The notes beneath the pieces are model-generated. The model saw nothing but the letters and a program-made list of their open reading frames with translations, ran no database searches and had not been told where the DNA came from. Positions 32,889-41,498 of a stretch of 64,000 nt of DNA are shown piece after piece. Where the stretch lies: the NCBI RefSeq assembly GCF_017641085.1, contig NZ_JAEPPI010000002.1, positions 248,001 through 312,000 of the forward strand, in the 5' to 3' direction. Origin of the DNA: Gracilimonas sp. Lineage in GTDB: Bacteria; Bacteroidota; Rhodothermia; Balneolales; Balneolaceae. Positions within the stretch are counted from its first letter, which is position 1; each line of letters starts with the position of its first letter. Made by a program: the position numbers and the translations under genes.

Positions 32889-34136
32889 ATGTATTCGATT
32901 ATTGATATAGAGACAACTGGGTTTTCACCTGCCAAAGGTGACAGAATTCTTGAGCTTGGTGTTATAAAAATCCAGGAGGATGGTCAAATGATTGATAAGT
33001 ATTCGACCTTAATAAACCCTGATAGGGATATATCAAATTACAATATCCATGGAGTCAAGCCTAGTTTAGTTACAAAGGCCCCTAAGCTAGATGAAGTAAA
33101 AGATTATATAAAGTCATTCATTAATGGAACAACTCTTGTAGCACATAACGCCCCTTTTGATTTTAGGTTTTTACAAAATGAGCTTATAGACGAAGAAATT
33201 AAGCTTAATGGTATTTGCACTATTAAGTTGTCAAGAATAGTTGATCCCTCTCCACCTTCGAGAAGCCTAGAAAATTTATGCACTTACTATGACATTAAAA
33301 TTAAAAACACTCACGAAGCTCTATCAGATGCTCTCGCAACTTATAAGCTCTTTTTATTTCTAAAAAAAGAATATTCAAATCTTTTTGGAAGCCACCAGTT
33401 TCAAGATCAAATGGCTAATCCTCTTTCTTTAAATCTTAAAAACAGCATCTCACTTAAAAGGGTTGAATACAAACGGAAGGATGCTATTTGTTCAAATAAA
33501 AAAGAGAAAAGTAAACTACAGGTATTTATAGAAAGGCTACCTACAGATACCATTTCTGATAATGAAAATTCTCTGAATTATCTTGACACATTAAATGAAG
33601 TTTTATCTGATAGAGTAATCAGTGATACAGAGCTTACTAAGCTTGAGGAATTAGCACAAGAATTTGGTTTAACAAAAGAGAATATAATTCACTTACATAA
33701 ACGTTATTTAAATGAAGTAATTGAAGAGTATCTCCTTGACGATAGCATATCTGAATTTGAAAAAAATGACTTAGATGATTTAACAAAATTACTCGGGCTT
33801 AATTCAGACGATTTAAATGAACTCATCAAGTCAGCAAAAAAAGACACCTTTTATGATATACAAAAGCCAATAAATGATGTGGAAGGCAAATTGATATGTT
33901 TTACTGGTGCTCTACAGTCTAAAATAAATGGAGTAGAAGTTGATAGATCAAAAGCTCAAAGTCTTGCTCAAAAACATGGGATGATTATCAAAAAGAATGT
34001 TTCAAAAAAGCTAGATTACCTAGTTGTAGCTAATCCACACACTCAGTCAGGAAAGGCAAAGAAAGCCAAAAAATATGGAATAAAGATATTGGCTGAACCT
34101 GAATACTGGCGACTGATTGGGGTTAATGTTGAATAA
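32889..34136 (+). CDS. DnaQ-like 3'-5' exonuclease with C-terminal BRCT domain
   Basis: A 415-residue three-part protein. Residues 1-165 are a DEDDh exonuclease with all five acidic/His residues visible: D6 and E8 (IDIETTG), D91 (HNAPFDFRF), H142 and D147 (HEALSDALAT). Residues 225-315 contain two helical repeats (LSDRVISDTELTKLEELA and LDDSISEFEKNDLDDLTK) resembling TerB-like helical segments. Residues 331-412 are a BRCT domain (GKLICFTGAL, LDYLVVANP). The design suggests a DNA repair or surveillance nuclease that binds breaks or a phospho-partner through BRCT. It is A+T-rich and near tRNA-Val. Confidence 0.85.
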   Translation: MYSIIDIETTGFSPAKGDRILELGVIKIQEDGQMIDKYSTLINPDRDISNYNIHGVKPSLVTKAPKLDEVKDYIKSFINGTTLVAHNAPFDFRFLQNELIDEEIKLNGICTIKLSRIVDPSPPSRSLENLCTYYDIKIKNTHEALSDALATYKLFLFLKKEYSNLFGSHQFQDQMANPLSLNLKNSISLKRVEYKRKDAICSNKKEKSKLQVFIERLPTDTISDNENSLNYLDTLNEVLSDRVISDTELTKLEELAQEFGLTKENIIHLHKRYLNEVIEEYLLDDSISEFEKNDLDDLTKLLGLNSDDLNELIKSAKKDTFYDIQKPINDVEGKLICFTGALQSKINGVEVDRSKAQSLAQKHGMIIKKNVSKKLDYLVVANPHTQSGKAKKAKKYGIKILAEPEYWRLIGVNVE

Positions 34137-34213
34137 TAACATTACCACCAAATAATCGAATATATACTCTCAAAAAGATTTACTAATAATTTGGCGCGTT
34201 TGTACCAAAAAAT

Positions 34214-34251
34214 AAAAAAGCCAGTTAGATATATGACCTAACTGGCTTTTT
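34214..34251 (-). terminator. Terminator of tRNA-Val (bidirectional)
   Basis: Read on the minus strand: AAAAAGCCAGTTAG, loop, CTAACTGGCTTTTTTATTTTTT, a 13-14 bp stem plus T-rich tail directly after the tRNA 3' end. T-runs on both strands let it also stop the exonuclease transcript from the plus side. Confidence 0.85.
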
Positions 34252-34328
34252 GGTGGGCGATGAGGGACTCGAACCCCCGACCCCCTCGGTGTAAACGAGG
34301 TGCTCTGAACCAACTGAGCTAATCGCCC
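34251..34328 (-). tRNA. tRNA-Val (anticodon TAC), CCA encoded
   Basis: Minus-strand cloverleaf: acceptor GGGCGAT pairs with ATCGCCC, followed by discriminator A and an encoded CCA (34251-34253). The D-arm has AGCTCAGTTGGTTCAGAGC. The anticodon stem CCTCG/CGAGG encloses loop TTTACAC with anticodon TAC (valine). The T-arm has GGTTCGAGTCC. A strong promoter lies upstream and a terminator directly downstream. Confidence 0.96.
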
Positions 34329-34346
34329 GACTTATTCGAAGGGCGA

Positions 34347-34377
34347 CAAATATAAGAACATTTCAATCTCTGACAAA
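34347..34377 (-). promoter_or_regulatory. Promoter of tRNA-Val, Bacteroidota consensus
   Basis: On the minus strand TTTG (34374-34377), 19 bases, TATATTTG (34347-34354): an exact match to TTTG / TAnnTTTG at the expected spacing. The start would be about 7 bases further, some 12 bases before the mature tRNA 5' end. Confidence 0.8.
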
Positions 34378-34448
34378 GAAAAAATACACCCTATCTTGAT
34401 TTATTAGTTAACACTGTTAACTTATGGGTTCAATCAGAGGCTGATTTT

Positions 34449-35756
34449 ATGGAAAACAACACAAAACATTCATCGGTTGCCGTTCTTGTAGATGGCTGCC
34501 GAATCCCTTTTCAACGCTCAGGAACCAACTATAATGACCTTATGGCTTACGATCTCGGTCGCATGGCCATCGAAGGGCTGCTCGCACGAAACGCAGTAGA
34601 TCCGTCTGCAATCGACCGGGTGATTATGGGAACGGTTATACAGGAAGTGAAAACAAGCAACGTGGCCCGCGAAAGTGCCCTCGGGGCCGGCATCCCGAAT
34701 TCGGTGCCGGCTTTCACCACAACCATGGCATGTATTTCATCAAACCAGGCCATCACCAGCGGCGTTGATTTGATTCGCTCGGGACAGGCAAAGATTATTC
34801 TTGCCGGCGGAACCGAGACCATGTCCGACATCCCGGTTCGGTTCAAAAAGAAATTTCGCCAAAAAGTACTGGAGGCCCGAAAGTATAAGTCGCCACTGGA
34901 TTTCCTGAAGTTCTTCAAAGGATTGGGCTTCAAAGATTTTCTGCCTGAACTTCCTGCTATTGCCGAGTTTTCAACCGGAGAAGTGATGGGCGAAAGTGCC
35001 GATCGCATGGCTGCCCGTTTTGGAGTGAGCCGTGAGGATCAGGATGAATACGCTTTACGCTCCCACCAACTGGCAGCCAAAGCAACCCAAGAAGGCTTAC
35101 TGGGTGAAGAGCTGATTCCGGCCAAAGTCCCACCAAAATTTAATGTGGTAGAACACGACAACGGGTTCCGCGACGACACCTCGATGGAAAAACTCGGCAA
35201 ACTCCGACCGGCTTTCATTAAACCACACGGAACCGTGACGGCCGGTAACTCGTCTTTTTTGACGGATGGCGCTTCCGCCAGCTTTATTATGGAGGAGCAG
35301 ACCGCTCTTGAGCTTGGCCTGAAACCAAAAGCGTATATCCGTGAGTATAATTTTGTTTCCCAGGATCCGGGTGAAGAATTGCTGCTTGGTCCGGCCTATG
35401 CCATCCCCAAAGTGCTGGATGCGATGAAACTTAAACTTGGCGACATGGATGTCATCGAACTTCATGAGGCTTTTGCCGGACAGGTATTTTCTGTACTTAC
35501 TGCCTTGAATTCTGACACATTCGCCAAAGAATCTCTGAACCGGAATCAAAAAGTAGGTGAAATTCCTATGGACAAGCTAAACACGCTGGGAGGCTCCCTT
35601 TCTTTAGGGCATCCGTTTGGAGCCACCGGCGTGCGGCTCGTCACAACCGCCGCCAATCGCCTGATTCGTGAAGACGGTACGTTTGCGCTGGTCTCGGCCT
35701 GTGCCGCCGGCGGGCAGGGGCATGCGGTGGTGTTGGAGAGGTACCCTAACAAATAG
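34449..35756 (+). CDS. fadI: Acetyl-CoA C-acyltransferase (thiolase, FadI-like)
   Basis: Thiolase cleaves 3-ketoacyl-CoA with CoA in the last step of fatty-acid beta-oxidation. The 435-residue product has the catalytic Cys in MACISSNQAI, the HEAFAGQV His block, LGHPFGATG, and the second catalytic Cys in SACAAGGQG. Length and the FSTGEVMGESADRMA segment suit the long FadI-type class rather than FadA. It is followed by fadJ after a 95-bp gap that holds a hairpin repeat. Both are on the plus strand and probably act as one beta-oxidation unit. Confidence 0.92.
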   Translation: MENNTKHSSVAVLVDGCRIPFQRSGTNYNDLMAYDLGRMAIEGLLARNAVDPSAIDRVIMGTVIQEVKTSNVARESALGAGIPNSVPAFTTTMACISSNQAITSGVDLIRSGQAKIILAGGTETMSDIPVRFKKKFRQKVLEARKYKSPLDFLKFFKGLGFKDFLPELPAIAEFSTGEVMGESADRMAARFGVSREDQDEYALRSHQLAAKATQEGLLGEELIPAKVPPKFNVVEHDNGFRDDTSMEKLGKLRPAFIKPHGTVTAGNSSFLTDGASASFIMEEQTALELGLKPKAYIREYNFVSQDPGEELLLGPAYAIPKVLDAMKLKLGDMDVIELHEAFAGQVFSVLTALNSDTFAKESLNRNQKVGEIPMDKLNTLGGSLSLGHPFGATGVRLVTTAANRLIREDGTFALVSACAAGGQGHAVVLERYPNK

Positions 35757-35757
35757 C

Positions 35758-35842
35758 AGTCATTCCTGCGAAAGCAGGAATCTCCATTATTTAAATCACA
35801 ACTTTAACAACGAGATCCCGCATCAAGTGCGGGATGACAAGT
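35758..35842. repeat. Paired-hairpin intergenic repeat (GTCATTCCTGCGAAAGCAGG type)
   Basis: Two G+C-rich hairpins, CATTCCTGC-gaaa-GCAGGAATC and ATCCCGCA-tcaag-TGCGGGAT, are separated by about 30 bases with outer GTCAT/ATGAC ends in inverted order. This is a common style of non-coding bacterial intergenic repeat. It occupies nearly the whole fadI-fadJ gap and could affect transcript stability between the genes. Confidence 0.65.
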
Positions 35843-35851
35843 TCAAAAAAC

Positions 35852-37969
35852 ATGAGCTACCTACACATAACACATAAAGATTCCGTTGCCATCATCACGC
35901 TGGATTTACCCGACGAGAAAGTGAATAAACTCAATGAGTCGATGATGGACGAGTTCTCGGAATTCCTTGAAGAGCTTGAACAAAATGATGACCTGAGGGG
36001 AGCGGTTCTTATTTCCGGGAAGAAAGACAACTTCATTGCCGGGGCTGATATCGATATGTTTCAGGCCCGGGATACGGCCAAAGAGATAGAGCAACTCAGT
36101 AAAGACGGGCATAAGATCCTCAATCGTATTGCCGGTTTTTCCAAGCCCATAGCCGTGGCTGTTCATGGAAGCTGCATGGGGGGCGGACTGGAGCTGTCTC
36201 TCGCTTGCCATTACCGGGTATGTTCGGATAGCTCCAAGACCGTTTTTGCGCTTCCAGAAGTCAAACTCGGCATTCTGCCCGGAACCGGAGGAACGCAACG
36301 GCTGCCCCACTTAATTGGCATACAAAATGCCCTTCCCTATATGCTGACCGGGAAAAATATATATACCCGTCAGGCTAAGCGCATGGGGTTGGTGGATGAA
36401 GTGACTCATAAAGACGCCATCGAAAAAGCTGCGATTAAGGGCGTGCATAAAATATCGGACGGCAAGTTCGACCGAAAAGATAAACGGCCGTTTCTGCATA
36501 AACTTCTGGAGGGAAATCCGCTGGGTCGAAAAGTCATCTTTTCCCAGGCCCGTAAGAAAACAGCAGGCCAAACCAAGGGGAACTACCCGGCTCCTCCTAA
36601 AATCATCGATGCCGTTGAGTATGGATACAAGCATGGCCTCGAAAAAGGACTGGAAAACGAGACCGTTTTATTTGGTGAACTGGGGGCTACGCAGGAATCC
36701 CGAAACCTGGTGAACCTCTTTTTTGGGATGAATGCATCCAAGAAAGTTCCGAATCCTGATTTGGTAAGGGAAGTCAAAAAAATCGGGGTTCTTGGGGCAG
36801 GACTCATGGGTTCCGGGATTGCTGAAGTGAGCATCGACAAAGGCGATTATCGCGTACTTCTCAAAGATCAAACCATTGAAAATGCCGCTGAAGGCGAGAA
36901 GGAAATCTGGAAATCCTTGAATGAAAAAGCTCAAAAGAAAATCATATCGGAATTTGAGCGGGACAAAACCGCCAGTCGTGTTACCGGTGTGGATTCCTAC
37001 GAGGGATTCAGCTCTGTTGACTTGGTGATTGAGGCGGTATTCGAAGACCTGGAACTCAAACAGAACATCGTCCAGCAAATCGAGTCGAGTAGTCCCGACC
37101 ATACTATTTTTGCATCCAATACTTCCTCGCTGCCTATTTCAAAAATAGCTGAGGGGGCTCAACGGCCGGAGAATATCATTGGGATGCATTACTTCTCACC
37201 GGTTCAAAAAATGCCCCTGCTCGAAATCATCACCACCGATCAAACGGCCGATTGGGTTACGCAGACCGCTTATCAGGTTGGAGTGAATCAGGGCAAGAAT
37301 GTAATTGTCGTTAATGACGGGCCCGGTTTTTATACCACACGCATTCTGGCTCCGTATATGAATGAGGCATTGGTGCTGCTGGACGAAGGAGCGTCCATCG
37401 AGTTCCTCGACAAAATCATGAAAGACTATGGCTACCCGGTGGGACCTATGGCGCTGCTGGACGAAGTCGGTTTTGATGTGGGTGCCCATGTAGCCGAAAC
37501 GATGGGGCCGAAGTTTGCCGAGCGCGGCGTTGAATCGTCCAACAAAGCAGATGAACTCCTGGACGCCGGGTATCGCGGCCGAAAAAACAAACGCGGCATG
37601 TACAAATACAACTCCGGCAAAAAGAAAGAAGTAAACACCGAGATTTATGAGTACTTCGGAGGCTCAAGCCGAACCAATCGCAACAAAGAAACCGCCCAAC
37701 AGCGCATGGCTTTAACCATGATCAACGAAGCCGCTTGGTGCCTTGAAGAAGGCATCCTGAAATCCCCGGAAGATGGTGACCTCGGTGCCATTCTCGGGCT
37801 TGGGTTCCCGCCCTTTCTTGGCGGCCCTTTCCGCTACATCGATCAAACCGGCGTTCAAAAAGTGGTAGATCAGCTCAATGAGTTCACCGAAAAATTCGGC
37901 CCAAGATTTAAACCTGCCCAAATTTTGGTGGATTATGCCAAAGAGGGGAAAAGGTTTTATGGGGAGTGA
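35852..37969 (+). CDS. fadJ: Fatty-acid oxidation complex alpha subunit (FadJ/FadB-like)
   Basis: A bifunctional enoyl-CoA hydratase and L-3-hydroxyacyl-CoA dehydrogenase of 705 residues. The N-terminal crotonase domain has FIAGADIDMF and the oxyanion stretch GSCMGGGLELSLACHY, with PEVKLGILPGTGGTQRLP carrying the catalytic Glu. The dehydrogenase part starts near residue 310 with IGVLGAGLMGSGIAEVS (NAD binding) and HYFSPVQKMPLLEII. The start is the ATG before SYLHITHKD; an upstream Met adds six codons inside the intergenic repeat and is rejected. It acts with the adjacent thiolase. Confidence 0.94.
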   Translation: MSYLHITHKDSVAIITLDLPDEKVNKLNESMMDEFSEFLEELEQNDDLRGAVLISGKKDNFIAGADIDMFQARDTAKEIEQLSKDGHKILNRIAGFSKPIAVAVHGSCMGGGLELSLACHYRVCSDSSKTVFALPEVKLGILPGTGGTQRLPHLIGIQNALPYMLTGKNIYTRQAKRMGLVDEVTHKDAIEKAAIKGVHKISDGKFDRKDKRPFLHKLLEGNPLGRKVIFSQARKKTAGQTKGNYPAPPKIIDAVEYGYKHGLEKGLENETVLFGELGATQESRNLVNLFFGMNASKKVPNPDLVREVKKIGVLGAGLMGSGIAEVSIDKGDYRVLLKDQTIENAAEGEKEIWKSLNEKAQKKIISEFERDKTASRVTGVDSYEGFSSVDLVIEAVFEDLELKQNIVQQIESSSPDHTIFASNTSSLPISKIAEGAQRPENIIGMHYFSPVQKMPLLEIITTDQTADWVTQTAYQVGVNQGKNVIVVNDGPGFYTTRILAPYMNEALVLLDEGASIEFLDKIMKDYGYPVGPMALLDEVGFDVGAHVAETMGPKFAERGVESSNKADELLDAGYRGRKNKRGMYKYNSGKKKEVNTEIYEYFGGSSRTNRNKETAQQRMALTMINEAAWCLEEGILKSPEDGDLGAILGLGFPPFLGGPFRYIDQTGVQKVVDQLNEFTEKFGPRFKPAQILVDYAKEGKRFYGE

Positions 37970-38276
37970 GAATGAGTGATTTTGTGCTCTGACCTCCTCC
38001 AACTTGATAATCCCCTGCTTTTTCGGTAGCCTTTCATGAGCTATTGAGCGTATTGCTTTTTCTTGTAGAGCCAGCTATTTCAGTAGCCTGGTGCTAACTG
38101 CAAGTTATAAATCTCCGAAACCGGAGAACATGAAGTCATCGAAATTCGCAATTTGGGAGCACTTCAACTCAAGCAGATGTTAGTTTACTGCTGCTTAGCC
38201 TTTCAATGTGTGCCGCCCTGACAACCGCTTATTCATGTAAAAAGCGAGTCAATTTTAACTTTGTAACAACTACATC
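37970..38276 (+). other. Intergenic region with possible promoter for the BCCT gene
   Basis: A gap of 307 bp with no gene. TAACTTTG at 38256-38263 matches the TAnnTTTG -7 consensus 14 bp before the BCCT start, which would give a very short leader. A matching -33 TTTG is not evident. Nothing else was recognised. Confidence 0.4.
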
Positions 38277-39896
38277 ATGGGAATTAGAGGAGAAGAAAAA
38301 GAGCCTGCAAAAAAAACAGGTATCAATAAATATTTTGACATCCATAAACCTGTTTTCTGGCCGTCAGTAATATTGATTACCGCAATGATTGCCGCAACAC
38401 TTTTACTCGGCGACCAGGCTGAATCATTATTCAGCACCATTCAATCTACTATTACCGATAATGGCGGGTGGTTTTTTGTGATCGCCGTTAACGTGTTCAT
38501 CATCTTTTCTTTATTCATTGCCTTCAGTCGATTTGGGAATATACGGCTGGGTGGTGAGGACGCCGAACCGGACTTCAGCACCCTTGCCTGGTTTGCCATG
38601 CTGTTCAGTGCCGGGATGGGTATCGGCATTATGTTCTGGAGTGTGGCGGAACCGATTTTTCATTATCTGTCCCCACCTATGGCTGACGGCGAAACTGTTG
38701 AAGCTGCCCAGCAAGCCATGAACCTCACTTATCTGCACTGGGGCTTTCACGCCTGGGGGATATATGCGGTAGTGGGTTTATCGCTTGGATTTTTTGCCTT
38801 CAACCGAGGACTTCCCCTTTCCTTCCGCTCGGTATTTTATCCGTTGATTGGAGATCGCATCAAAGGCTGGATGGGTGATGTGATTGACATCCTTGCCGTG
38901 TTGGCCACCTTATTTGGATTAGCGACTTCATTGGGTTTAGGCGTGCTACAAGTAAGCGCCGGGCTCGATCATGTATTCGGCTTACCGGATAACATCTACC
39001 TGCAGGTCGGGATAATCGTAGCCATTACCGGGGTTGCCACCGTTTCGGTAGTGCTTGGAATTGATAAGGGTGTTCGGGTGCTTAGTGAAATGAATGTCCG
39101 AATCGCTGCCCTGTTCCTGGTGTTTGTGATTTTGGTTGGCCCGACGATATTCATCTTCGATTCCTTCATTCAAAACTTTGGCGGTTACCTCAATTCTGTT
39201 GCCACCTTTAGTTTCTGGACGGAATCGTATGCCGGAACCAACTGGCAGAGTTCATGGACTATATTCTACTGGGCCTGGTGGATTTCCTGGTCTCCATATG
39301 TAGGAATGTTTATTGCCCGTATTTCGAAAGGACGATCCGTAAAAGAATTTGTACTGGGCGTGCTGATTGTTCCCAGCATCATCACCTTCCTGTGGATGTC
39401 TGCGTTTGGCGGAACCGCTATCAGCCTGGAAATGAGCGGAACCGGAGCCATCGGTGATGCCGTAAATGAAAACGTAGCCACTGCTCTGTTTGTATTTCTT
39501 GAACAATTCCCGCTTGAGATGGTTACCTCCATCATTGCCATCGTACTTATTTTGAGCTTCTTCGTCACTTCTTCCGACTCTGGCTCACTGGTCATCGACG
39601 GACTAACCAGCGGTGGTAAACTGGATGCCCCGGTAGGTCAGCGTATATTCTGGGCTCAAACCGAGGGACTGGTAGCTGCCATCTTATTGGTTGGCGGAGG
39701 GTTAAGTGCCCTGCAAACAGCTTCCATTAGTACCGGCTTACCGTTCGCACTCATACTGTTGATTATGTGCTACAGCCTGCACAGGGGATTAAAACGCGAG
39801 TACAAAGAGAATCAACAGAAAATAAAAGACAAAGAGCGCGACTCGTACGAAGACCTCGTCAAAGATACCATCAAGAATCAAAAACAAGAGGACTAA
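38277..39896 (+). CDS. BCCT-family betaine/choline/carnitine transporter
   Basis: BCCT proteins import quaternary ammonium osmolytes, usually driven by Na+ or H+. The 539-residue product has about 12 hydrophobic helices. Signatures are GIGIMFWSVAEPIFHY near residue 120-135 and the substrate-site block FYWAWWISWSPYVGMFIARI, rich in Trp. A charged N-terminal extension (about 30 residues) and a charged C-terminal tail (KDKERDSYEDLVKDTIKNQ) could be osmosensing tails. The next gene, a universal stress protein, begins 12 bp later, so the two are almost surely co-transcribed. Confidence 0.92.
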   Translation: MGIRGEEKEPAKKTGINKYFDIHKPVFWPSVILITAMIAATLLLGDQAESLFSTIQSTITDNGGWFFVIAVNVFIIFSLFIAFSRFGNIRLGGEDAEPDFSTLAWFAMLFSAGMGIGIMFWSVAEPIFHYLSPPMADGETVEAAQQAMNLTYLHWGFHAWGIYAVVGLSLGFFAFNRGLPLSFRSVFYPLIGDRIKGWMGDVIDILAVLATLFGLATSLGLGVLQVSAGLDHVFGLPDNIYLQVGIIVAITGVATVSVVLGIDKGVRVLSEMNVRIAALFLVFVILVGPTIFIFDSFIQNFGGYLNSVATFSFWTESYAGTNWQSSWTIFYWAWWISWSPYVGMFIARISKGRSVKEFVLGVLIVPSIITFLWMSAFGGTAISLEMSGTGAIGDAVNENVATALFVFLEQFPLEMVTSIIAIVLILSFFVTSSDSGSLVIDGLTSGGKLDAPVGQRIFWAQTEGLVAAILLVGGGLSALQTASISTGLPFALILLIMCYSLHRGLKREYKENQQKIKDKERDSYEDLVKDTIKNQKQED

Positions 39897-39908
39897 AAGA
39901 GTAGAATT

Positions 39909-40820
39909 ATGAAGAATTTCGAACACTGGTTTGTTTGCTTAGACTTATCCAATATGGACGACATCCTGATTGGATACACCCATTTTCTAACTTCTGTCAT
40001 TGAACCTAAAACCATCTCTTTTTTGCACGTGGTTGAGTCCGGAAATGTGGCAAAGGAAATGGCGGAATTGTTTCCTGATATTGAAACCGATCAGGATTTC
40101 GAAGACGTCATCAGGGATGAACTCAACAAAAAGGTTGAAGAACACTTTGGAGAGAATGACATCGAAATACGACTGATCATAAAAGAAGGACGCCCCACCG
40201 ATCAGATTATTGAGCTGATGAATACCATGGATCCCGACCTGCTTATGATGGGTAAGAAAACCGGGTATGTGGGAGAAGGGGTGATTGCCCGCCGCATCGT
40301 TAAATATGTGCCGGCATCCATTCTGTTTGTGCCGGAAAACAGCCGTTACGCTATGAATACCATTCTTGCGCCGGTCGATTTCTCCAGGCAATCAGCGAAT
40401 GCGGTTAAACTGGCCCGGAATCTTGTGGAACCACAGAATGGAACTGTTCAGGCACAGCATATCTTTAAGTATCCCTCTCACTTTTTCCCGTACATGCCAA
40501 CGGAGGATGACAAAGACAAAATCCGTGGTCACATCGAAGAGCAGAAGAAGGAGTTTATTGATGAATATGACCTCCCTGAGGATGTTACTTTCACCCTCAC
40601 CTTACACAAAGAAGGGCGAATCGGGGATGAGGTTTATGACGAGGCCGTGAGAAATCAGGCCGACCTTATCATTGTAGGTTCCAAGTCGGATAAGAAAATC
40701 ACCAGCATTCTGCGGGACGACTTCACCGATAAAATGACCTACTACTCGTTCGGGATTCCGCTGTTGGTCGTCAAGAACAAAGAGAAGCATCAGAAATTCC
40801 TGAAGACGTTGTTTAGTTAA
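39909..40820 (+). CDS. Universal stress protein with two UspA domains
   Basis: A 303-residue cytoplasmic protein with two tandem UspA folds (about 1-145 and 148-300). Each ends in a typical strand: LLMMGKK then ASILFVPENS in the first; LIIVGSKS then IPLLVVKNK in the second. The usual ATP-binding G-x2-G-x9-G-S/T pattern is not clearly present, so nucleotide binding is uncertain. It sits 12 bp after the BCCT gene; a regulatory or stress link to osmolyte uptake is inferred from this spacing. Confidence 0.88.
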   Translation: MKNFEHWFVCLDLSNMDDILIGYTHFLTSVIEPKTISFLHVVESGNVAKEMAELFPDIETDQDFEDVIRDELNKKVEEHFGENDIEIRLIIKEGRPTDQIIELMNTMDPDLLMMGKKTGYVGEGVIARRIVKYVPASILFVPENSRYAMNTILAPVDFSRQSANAVKLARNLVEPQNGTVQAQHIFKYPSHFFPYMPTEDDKDKIRGHIEEQKKEFIDEYDLPEDVTFTLTLHKEGRIGDEVYDEAVRNQADLIIVGSKSDKKITSILRDDFTDKMTYYSFGIPLLVVKNKEKHQKFLKTLFS

Positions 40821-40855
40821 GAGCTGACTGTTCGGGATAAACGGTCCTGACGCTA

Positions 40856-40888
40856 CGCTCATAGGACCTGCAGACGCTTTGAGGTTGC
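40856..40888. repeat. AACCTCCAAGCGTCCG hairpin repeat, copy C
   Basis: Reverse complement GCAACCTCAAAGCGTCTGCA followed by GGTCCTATGAGCG. It matches copy A at 26214-26249 with a handful of changes, so it is the same family some 14.6 kb away. It lies just after the Usp stop. Confidence 0.5.
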
Positions 40889-40920
40889 TGTAAGTAACAC
40901 ACTTGTCCTCATACTTCTCG

Positions 40921-40964
40921 TCACGAACCTCTGGTTCGTGATGCATAGCGGAACCGCTGGTTCC
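40921..40964. repeat. REP-like double hairpin, copy 1
   Basis: TCACGAACC-tct-GGTTCGTGA (9-bp stem, 3-base loop), spacer TGCATAGC, then GGAACC-gct-GGTTCC. A second copy with about 40 of 44 identical bases is at 42914-42957. The rest of the 40821-41156 gap shows no gene. Confidence 0.75.
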
Positions 40965-41156
40965 ATTTTATCCTCGTTAAGGTGCTCTGCTCCGCAATAC
41001 CAAAGCGAGGCTCTACCTCTAACTCTTCGTTTGTTTTTATGATATTCACAATGCACCCCACGGGAATGACAGCACATTGGCAAACCGTTTTAATATCGTC
41101 ATTGAATACAGGAATTCGTATCTTCACCCCGCAATAATTTAATCGCACATTAATCT

Positions 41157-41483
41157 ATGACTATGCATTTTTTACCACTTTTTTTAATGGGTAATCCTGA
41201 TGACCCGAATGCCGGCATCATTAACCTGGTGTTTCTTGGTGCTATTTTCCTGGTATTTTACCTATTCATTATTCGCCCGCAAAGTAAACGACAAAAGGAA
41301 ATTAAAGAGCAAGTTGAGGGCATGAAAAAGGGCGACAAAGTTGTTACGTCTTCAGGCATCATCGGTATTGTGGACAAAATCGAAGAGAATGAATTCCTGC
41401 TCGATATCGACAGCGGCACCAAACTTCGCATGTTGAAGTCGGCCGTAACCGATGTGAATCCACACAAACAGGATAAGGACTAA
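41157..41483 (+). CDS. yajC: Preprotein translocase subunit YajC
   Basis: YajC is the small single-pass partner of SecDF in the Sec system. The 108-residue product has one hydrophobic helix (about 22-42, NLVFLGAIFLVFYLFIIRPQ) with the conserved IIRPQSKRQKE following it. The YajC core then reads KKGDKVVTSSGIIGIV. Two Met starts two codons apart are possible. It is flanked by intergenic repeats on both sides. secD/secF are not in the window. Confidence 0.93.
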   Translation: MTMHFLPLFLMGNPDDPNAGIINLVFLGAIFLVFYLFIIRPQSKRQKEIKEQVEGMKKGDKVVTSSGIIGIVDKIEENEFLLDIDSGTKLRMLKSAVTDVNPHKQDKD

Positions 41484-41498
41484 CTGATCCTATTTTTG

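Noticed and set aside
34137-34448. Integration of the exonuclease cassette into the tRNA gene
   Set aside because: The tRNA-Val is intact with its own terminator, and no duplicate of its 3' end was seen on the far side of the cassette, so an attachment site is not claimed.
35668-35877. Plus-strand frame over the fadI end and intergenic repeat
   Set aside because: Its second half is the translation of the hairpin repeat and its first half is out of frame with the thiolase; a shadow.
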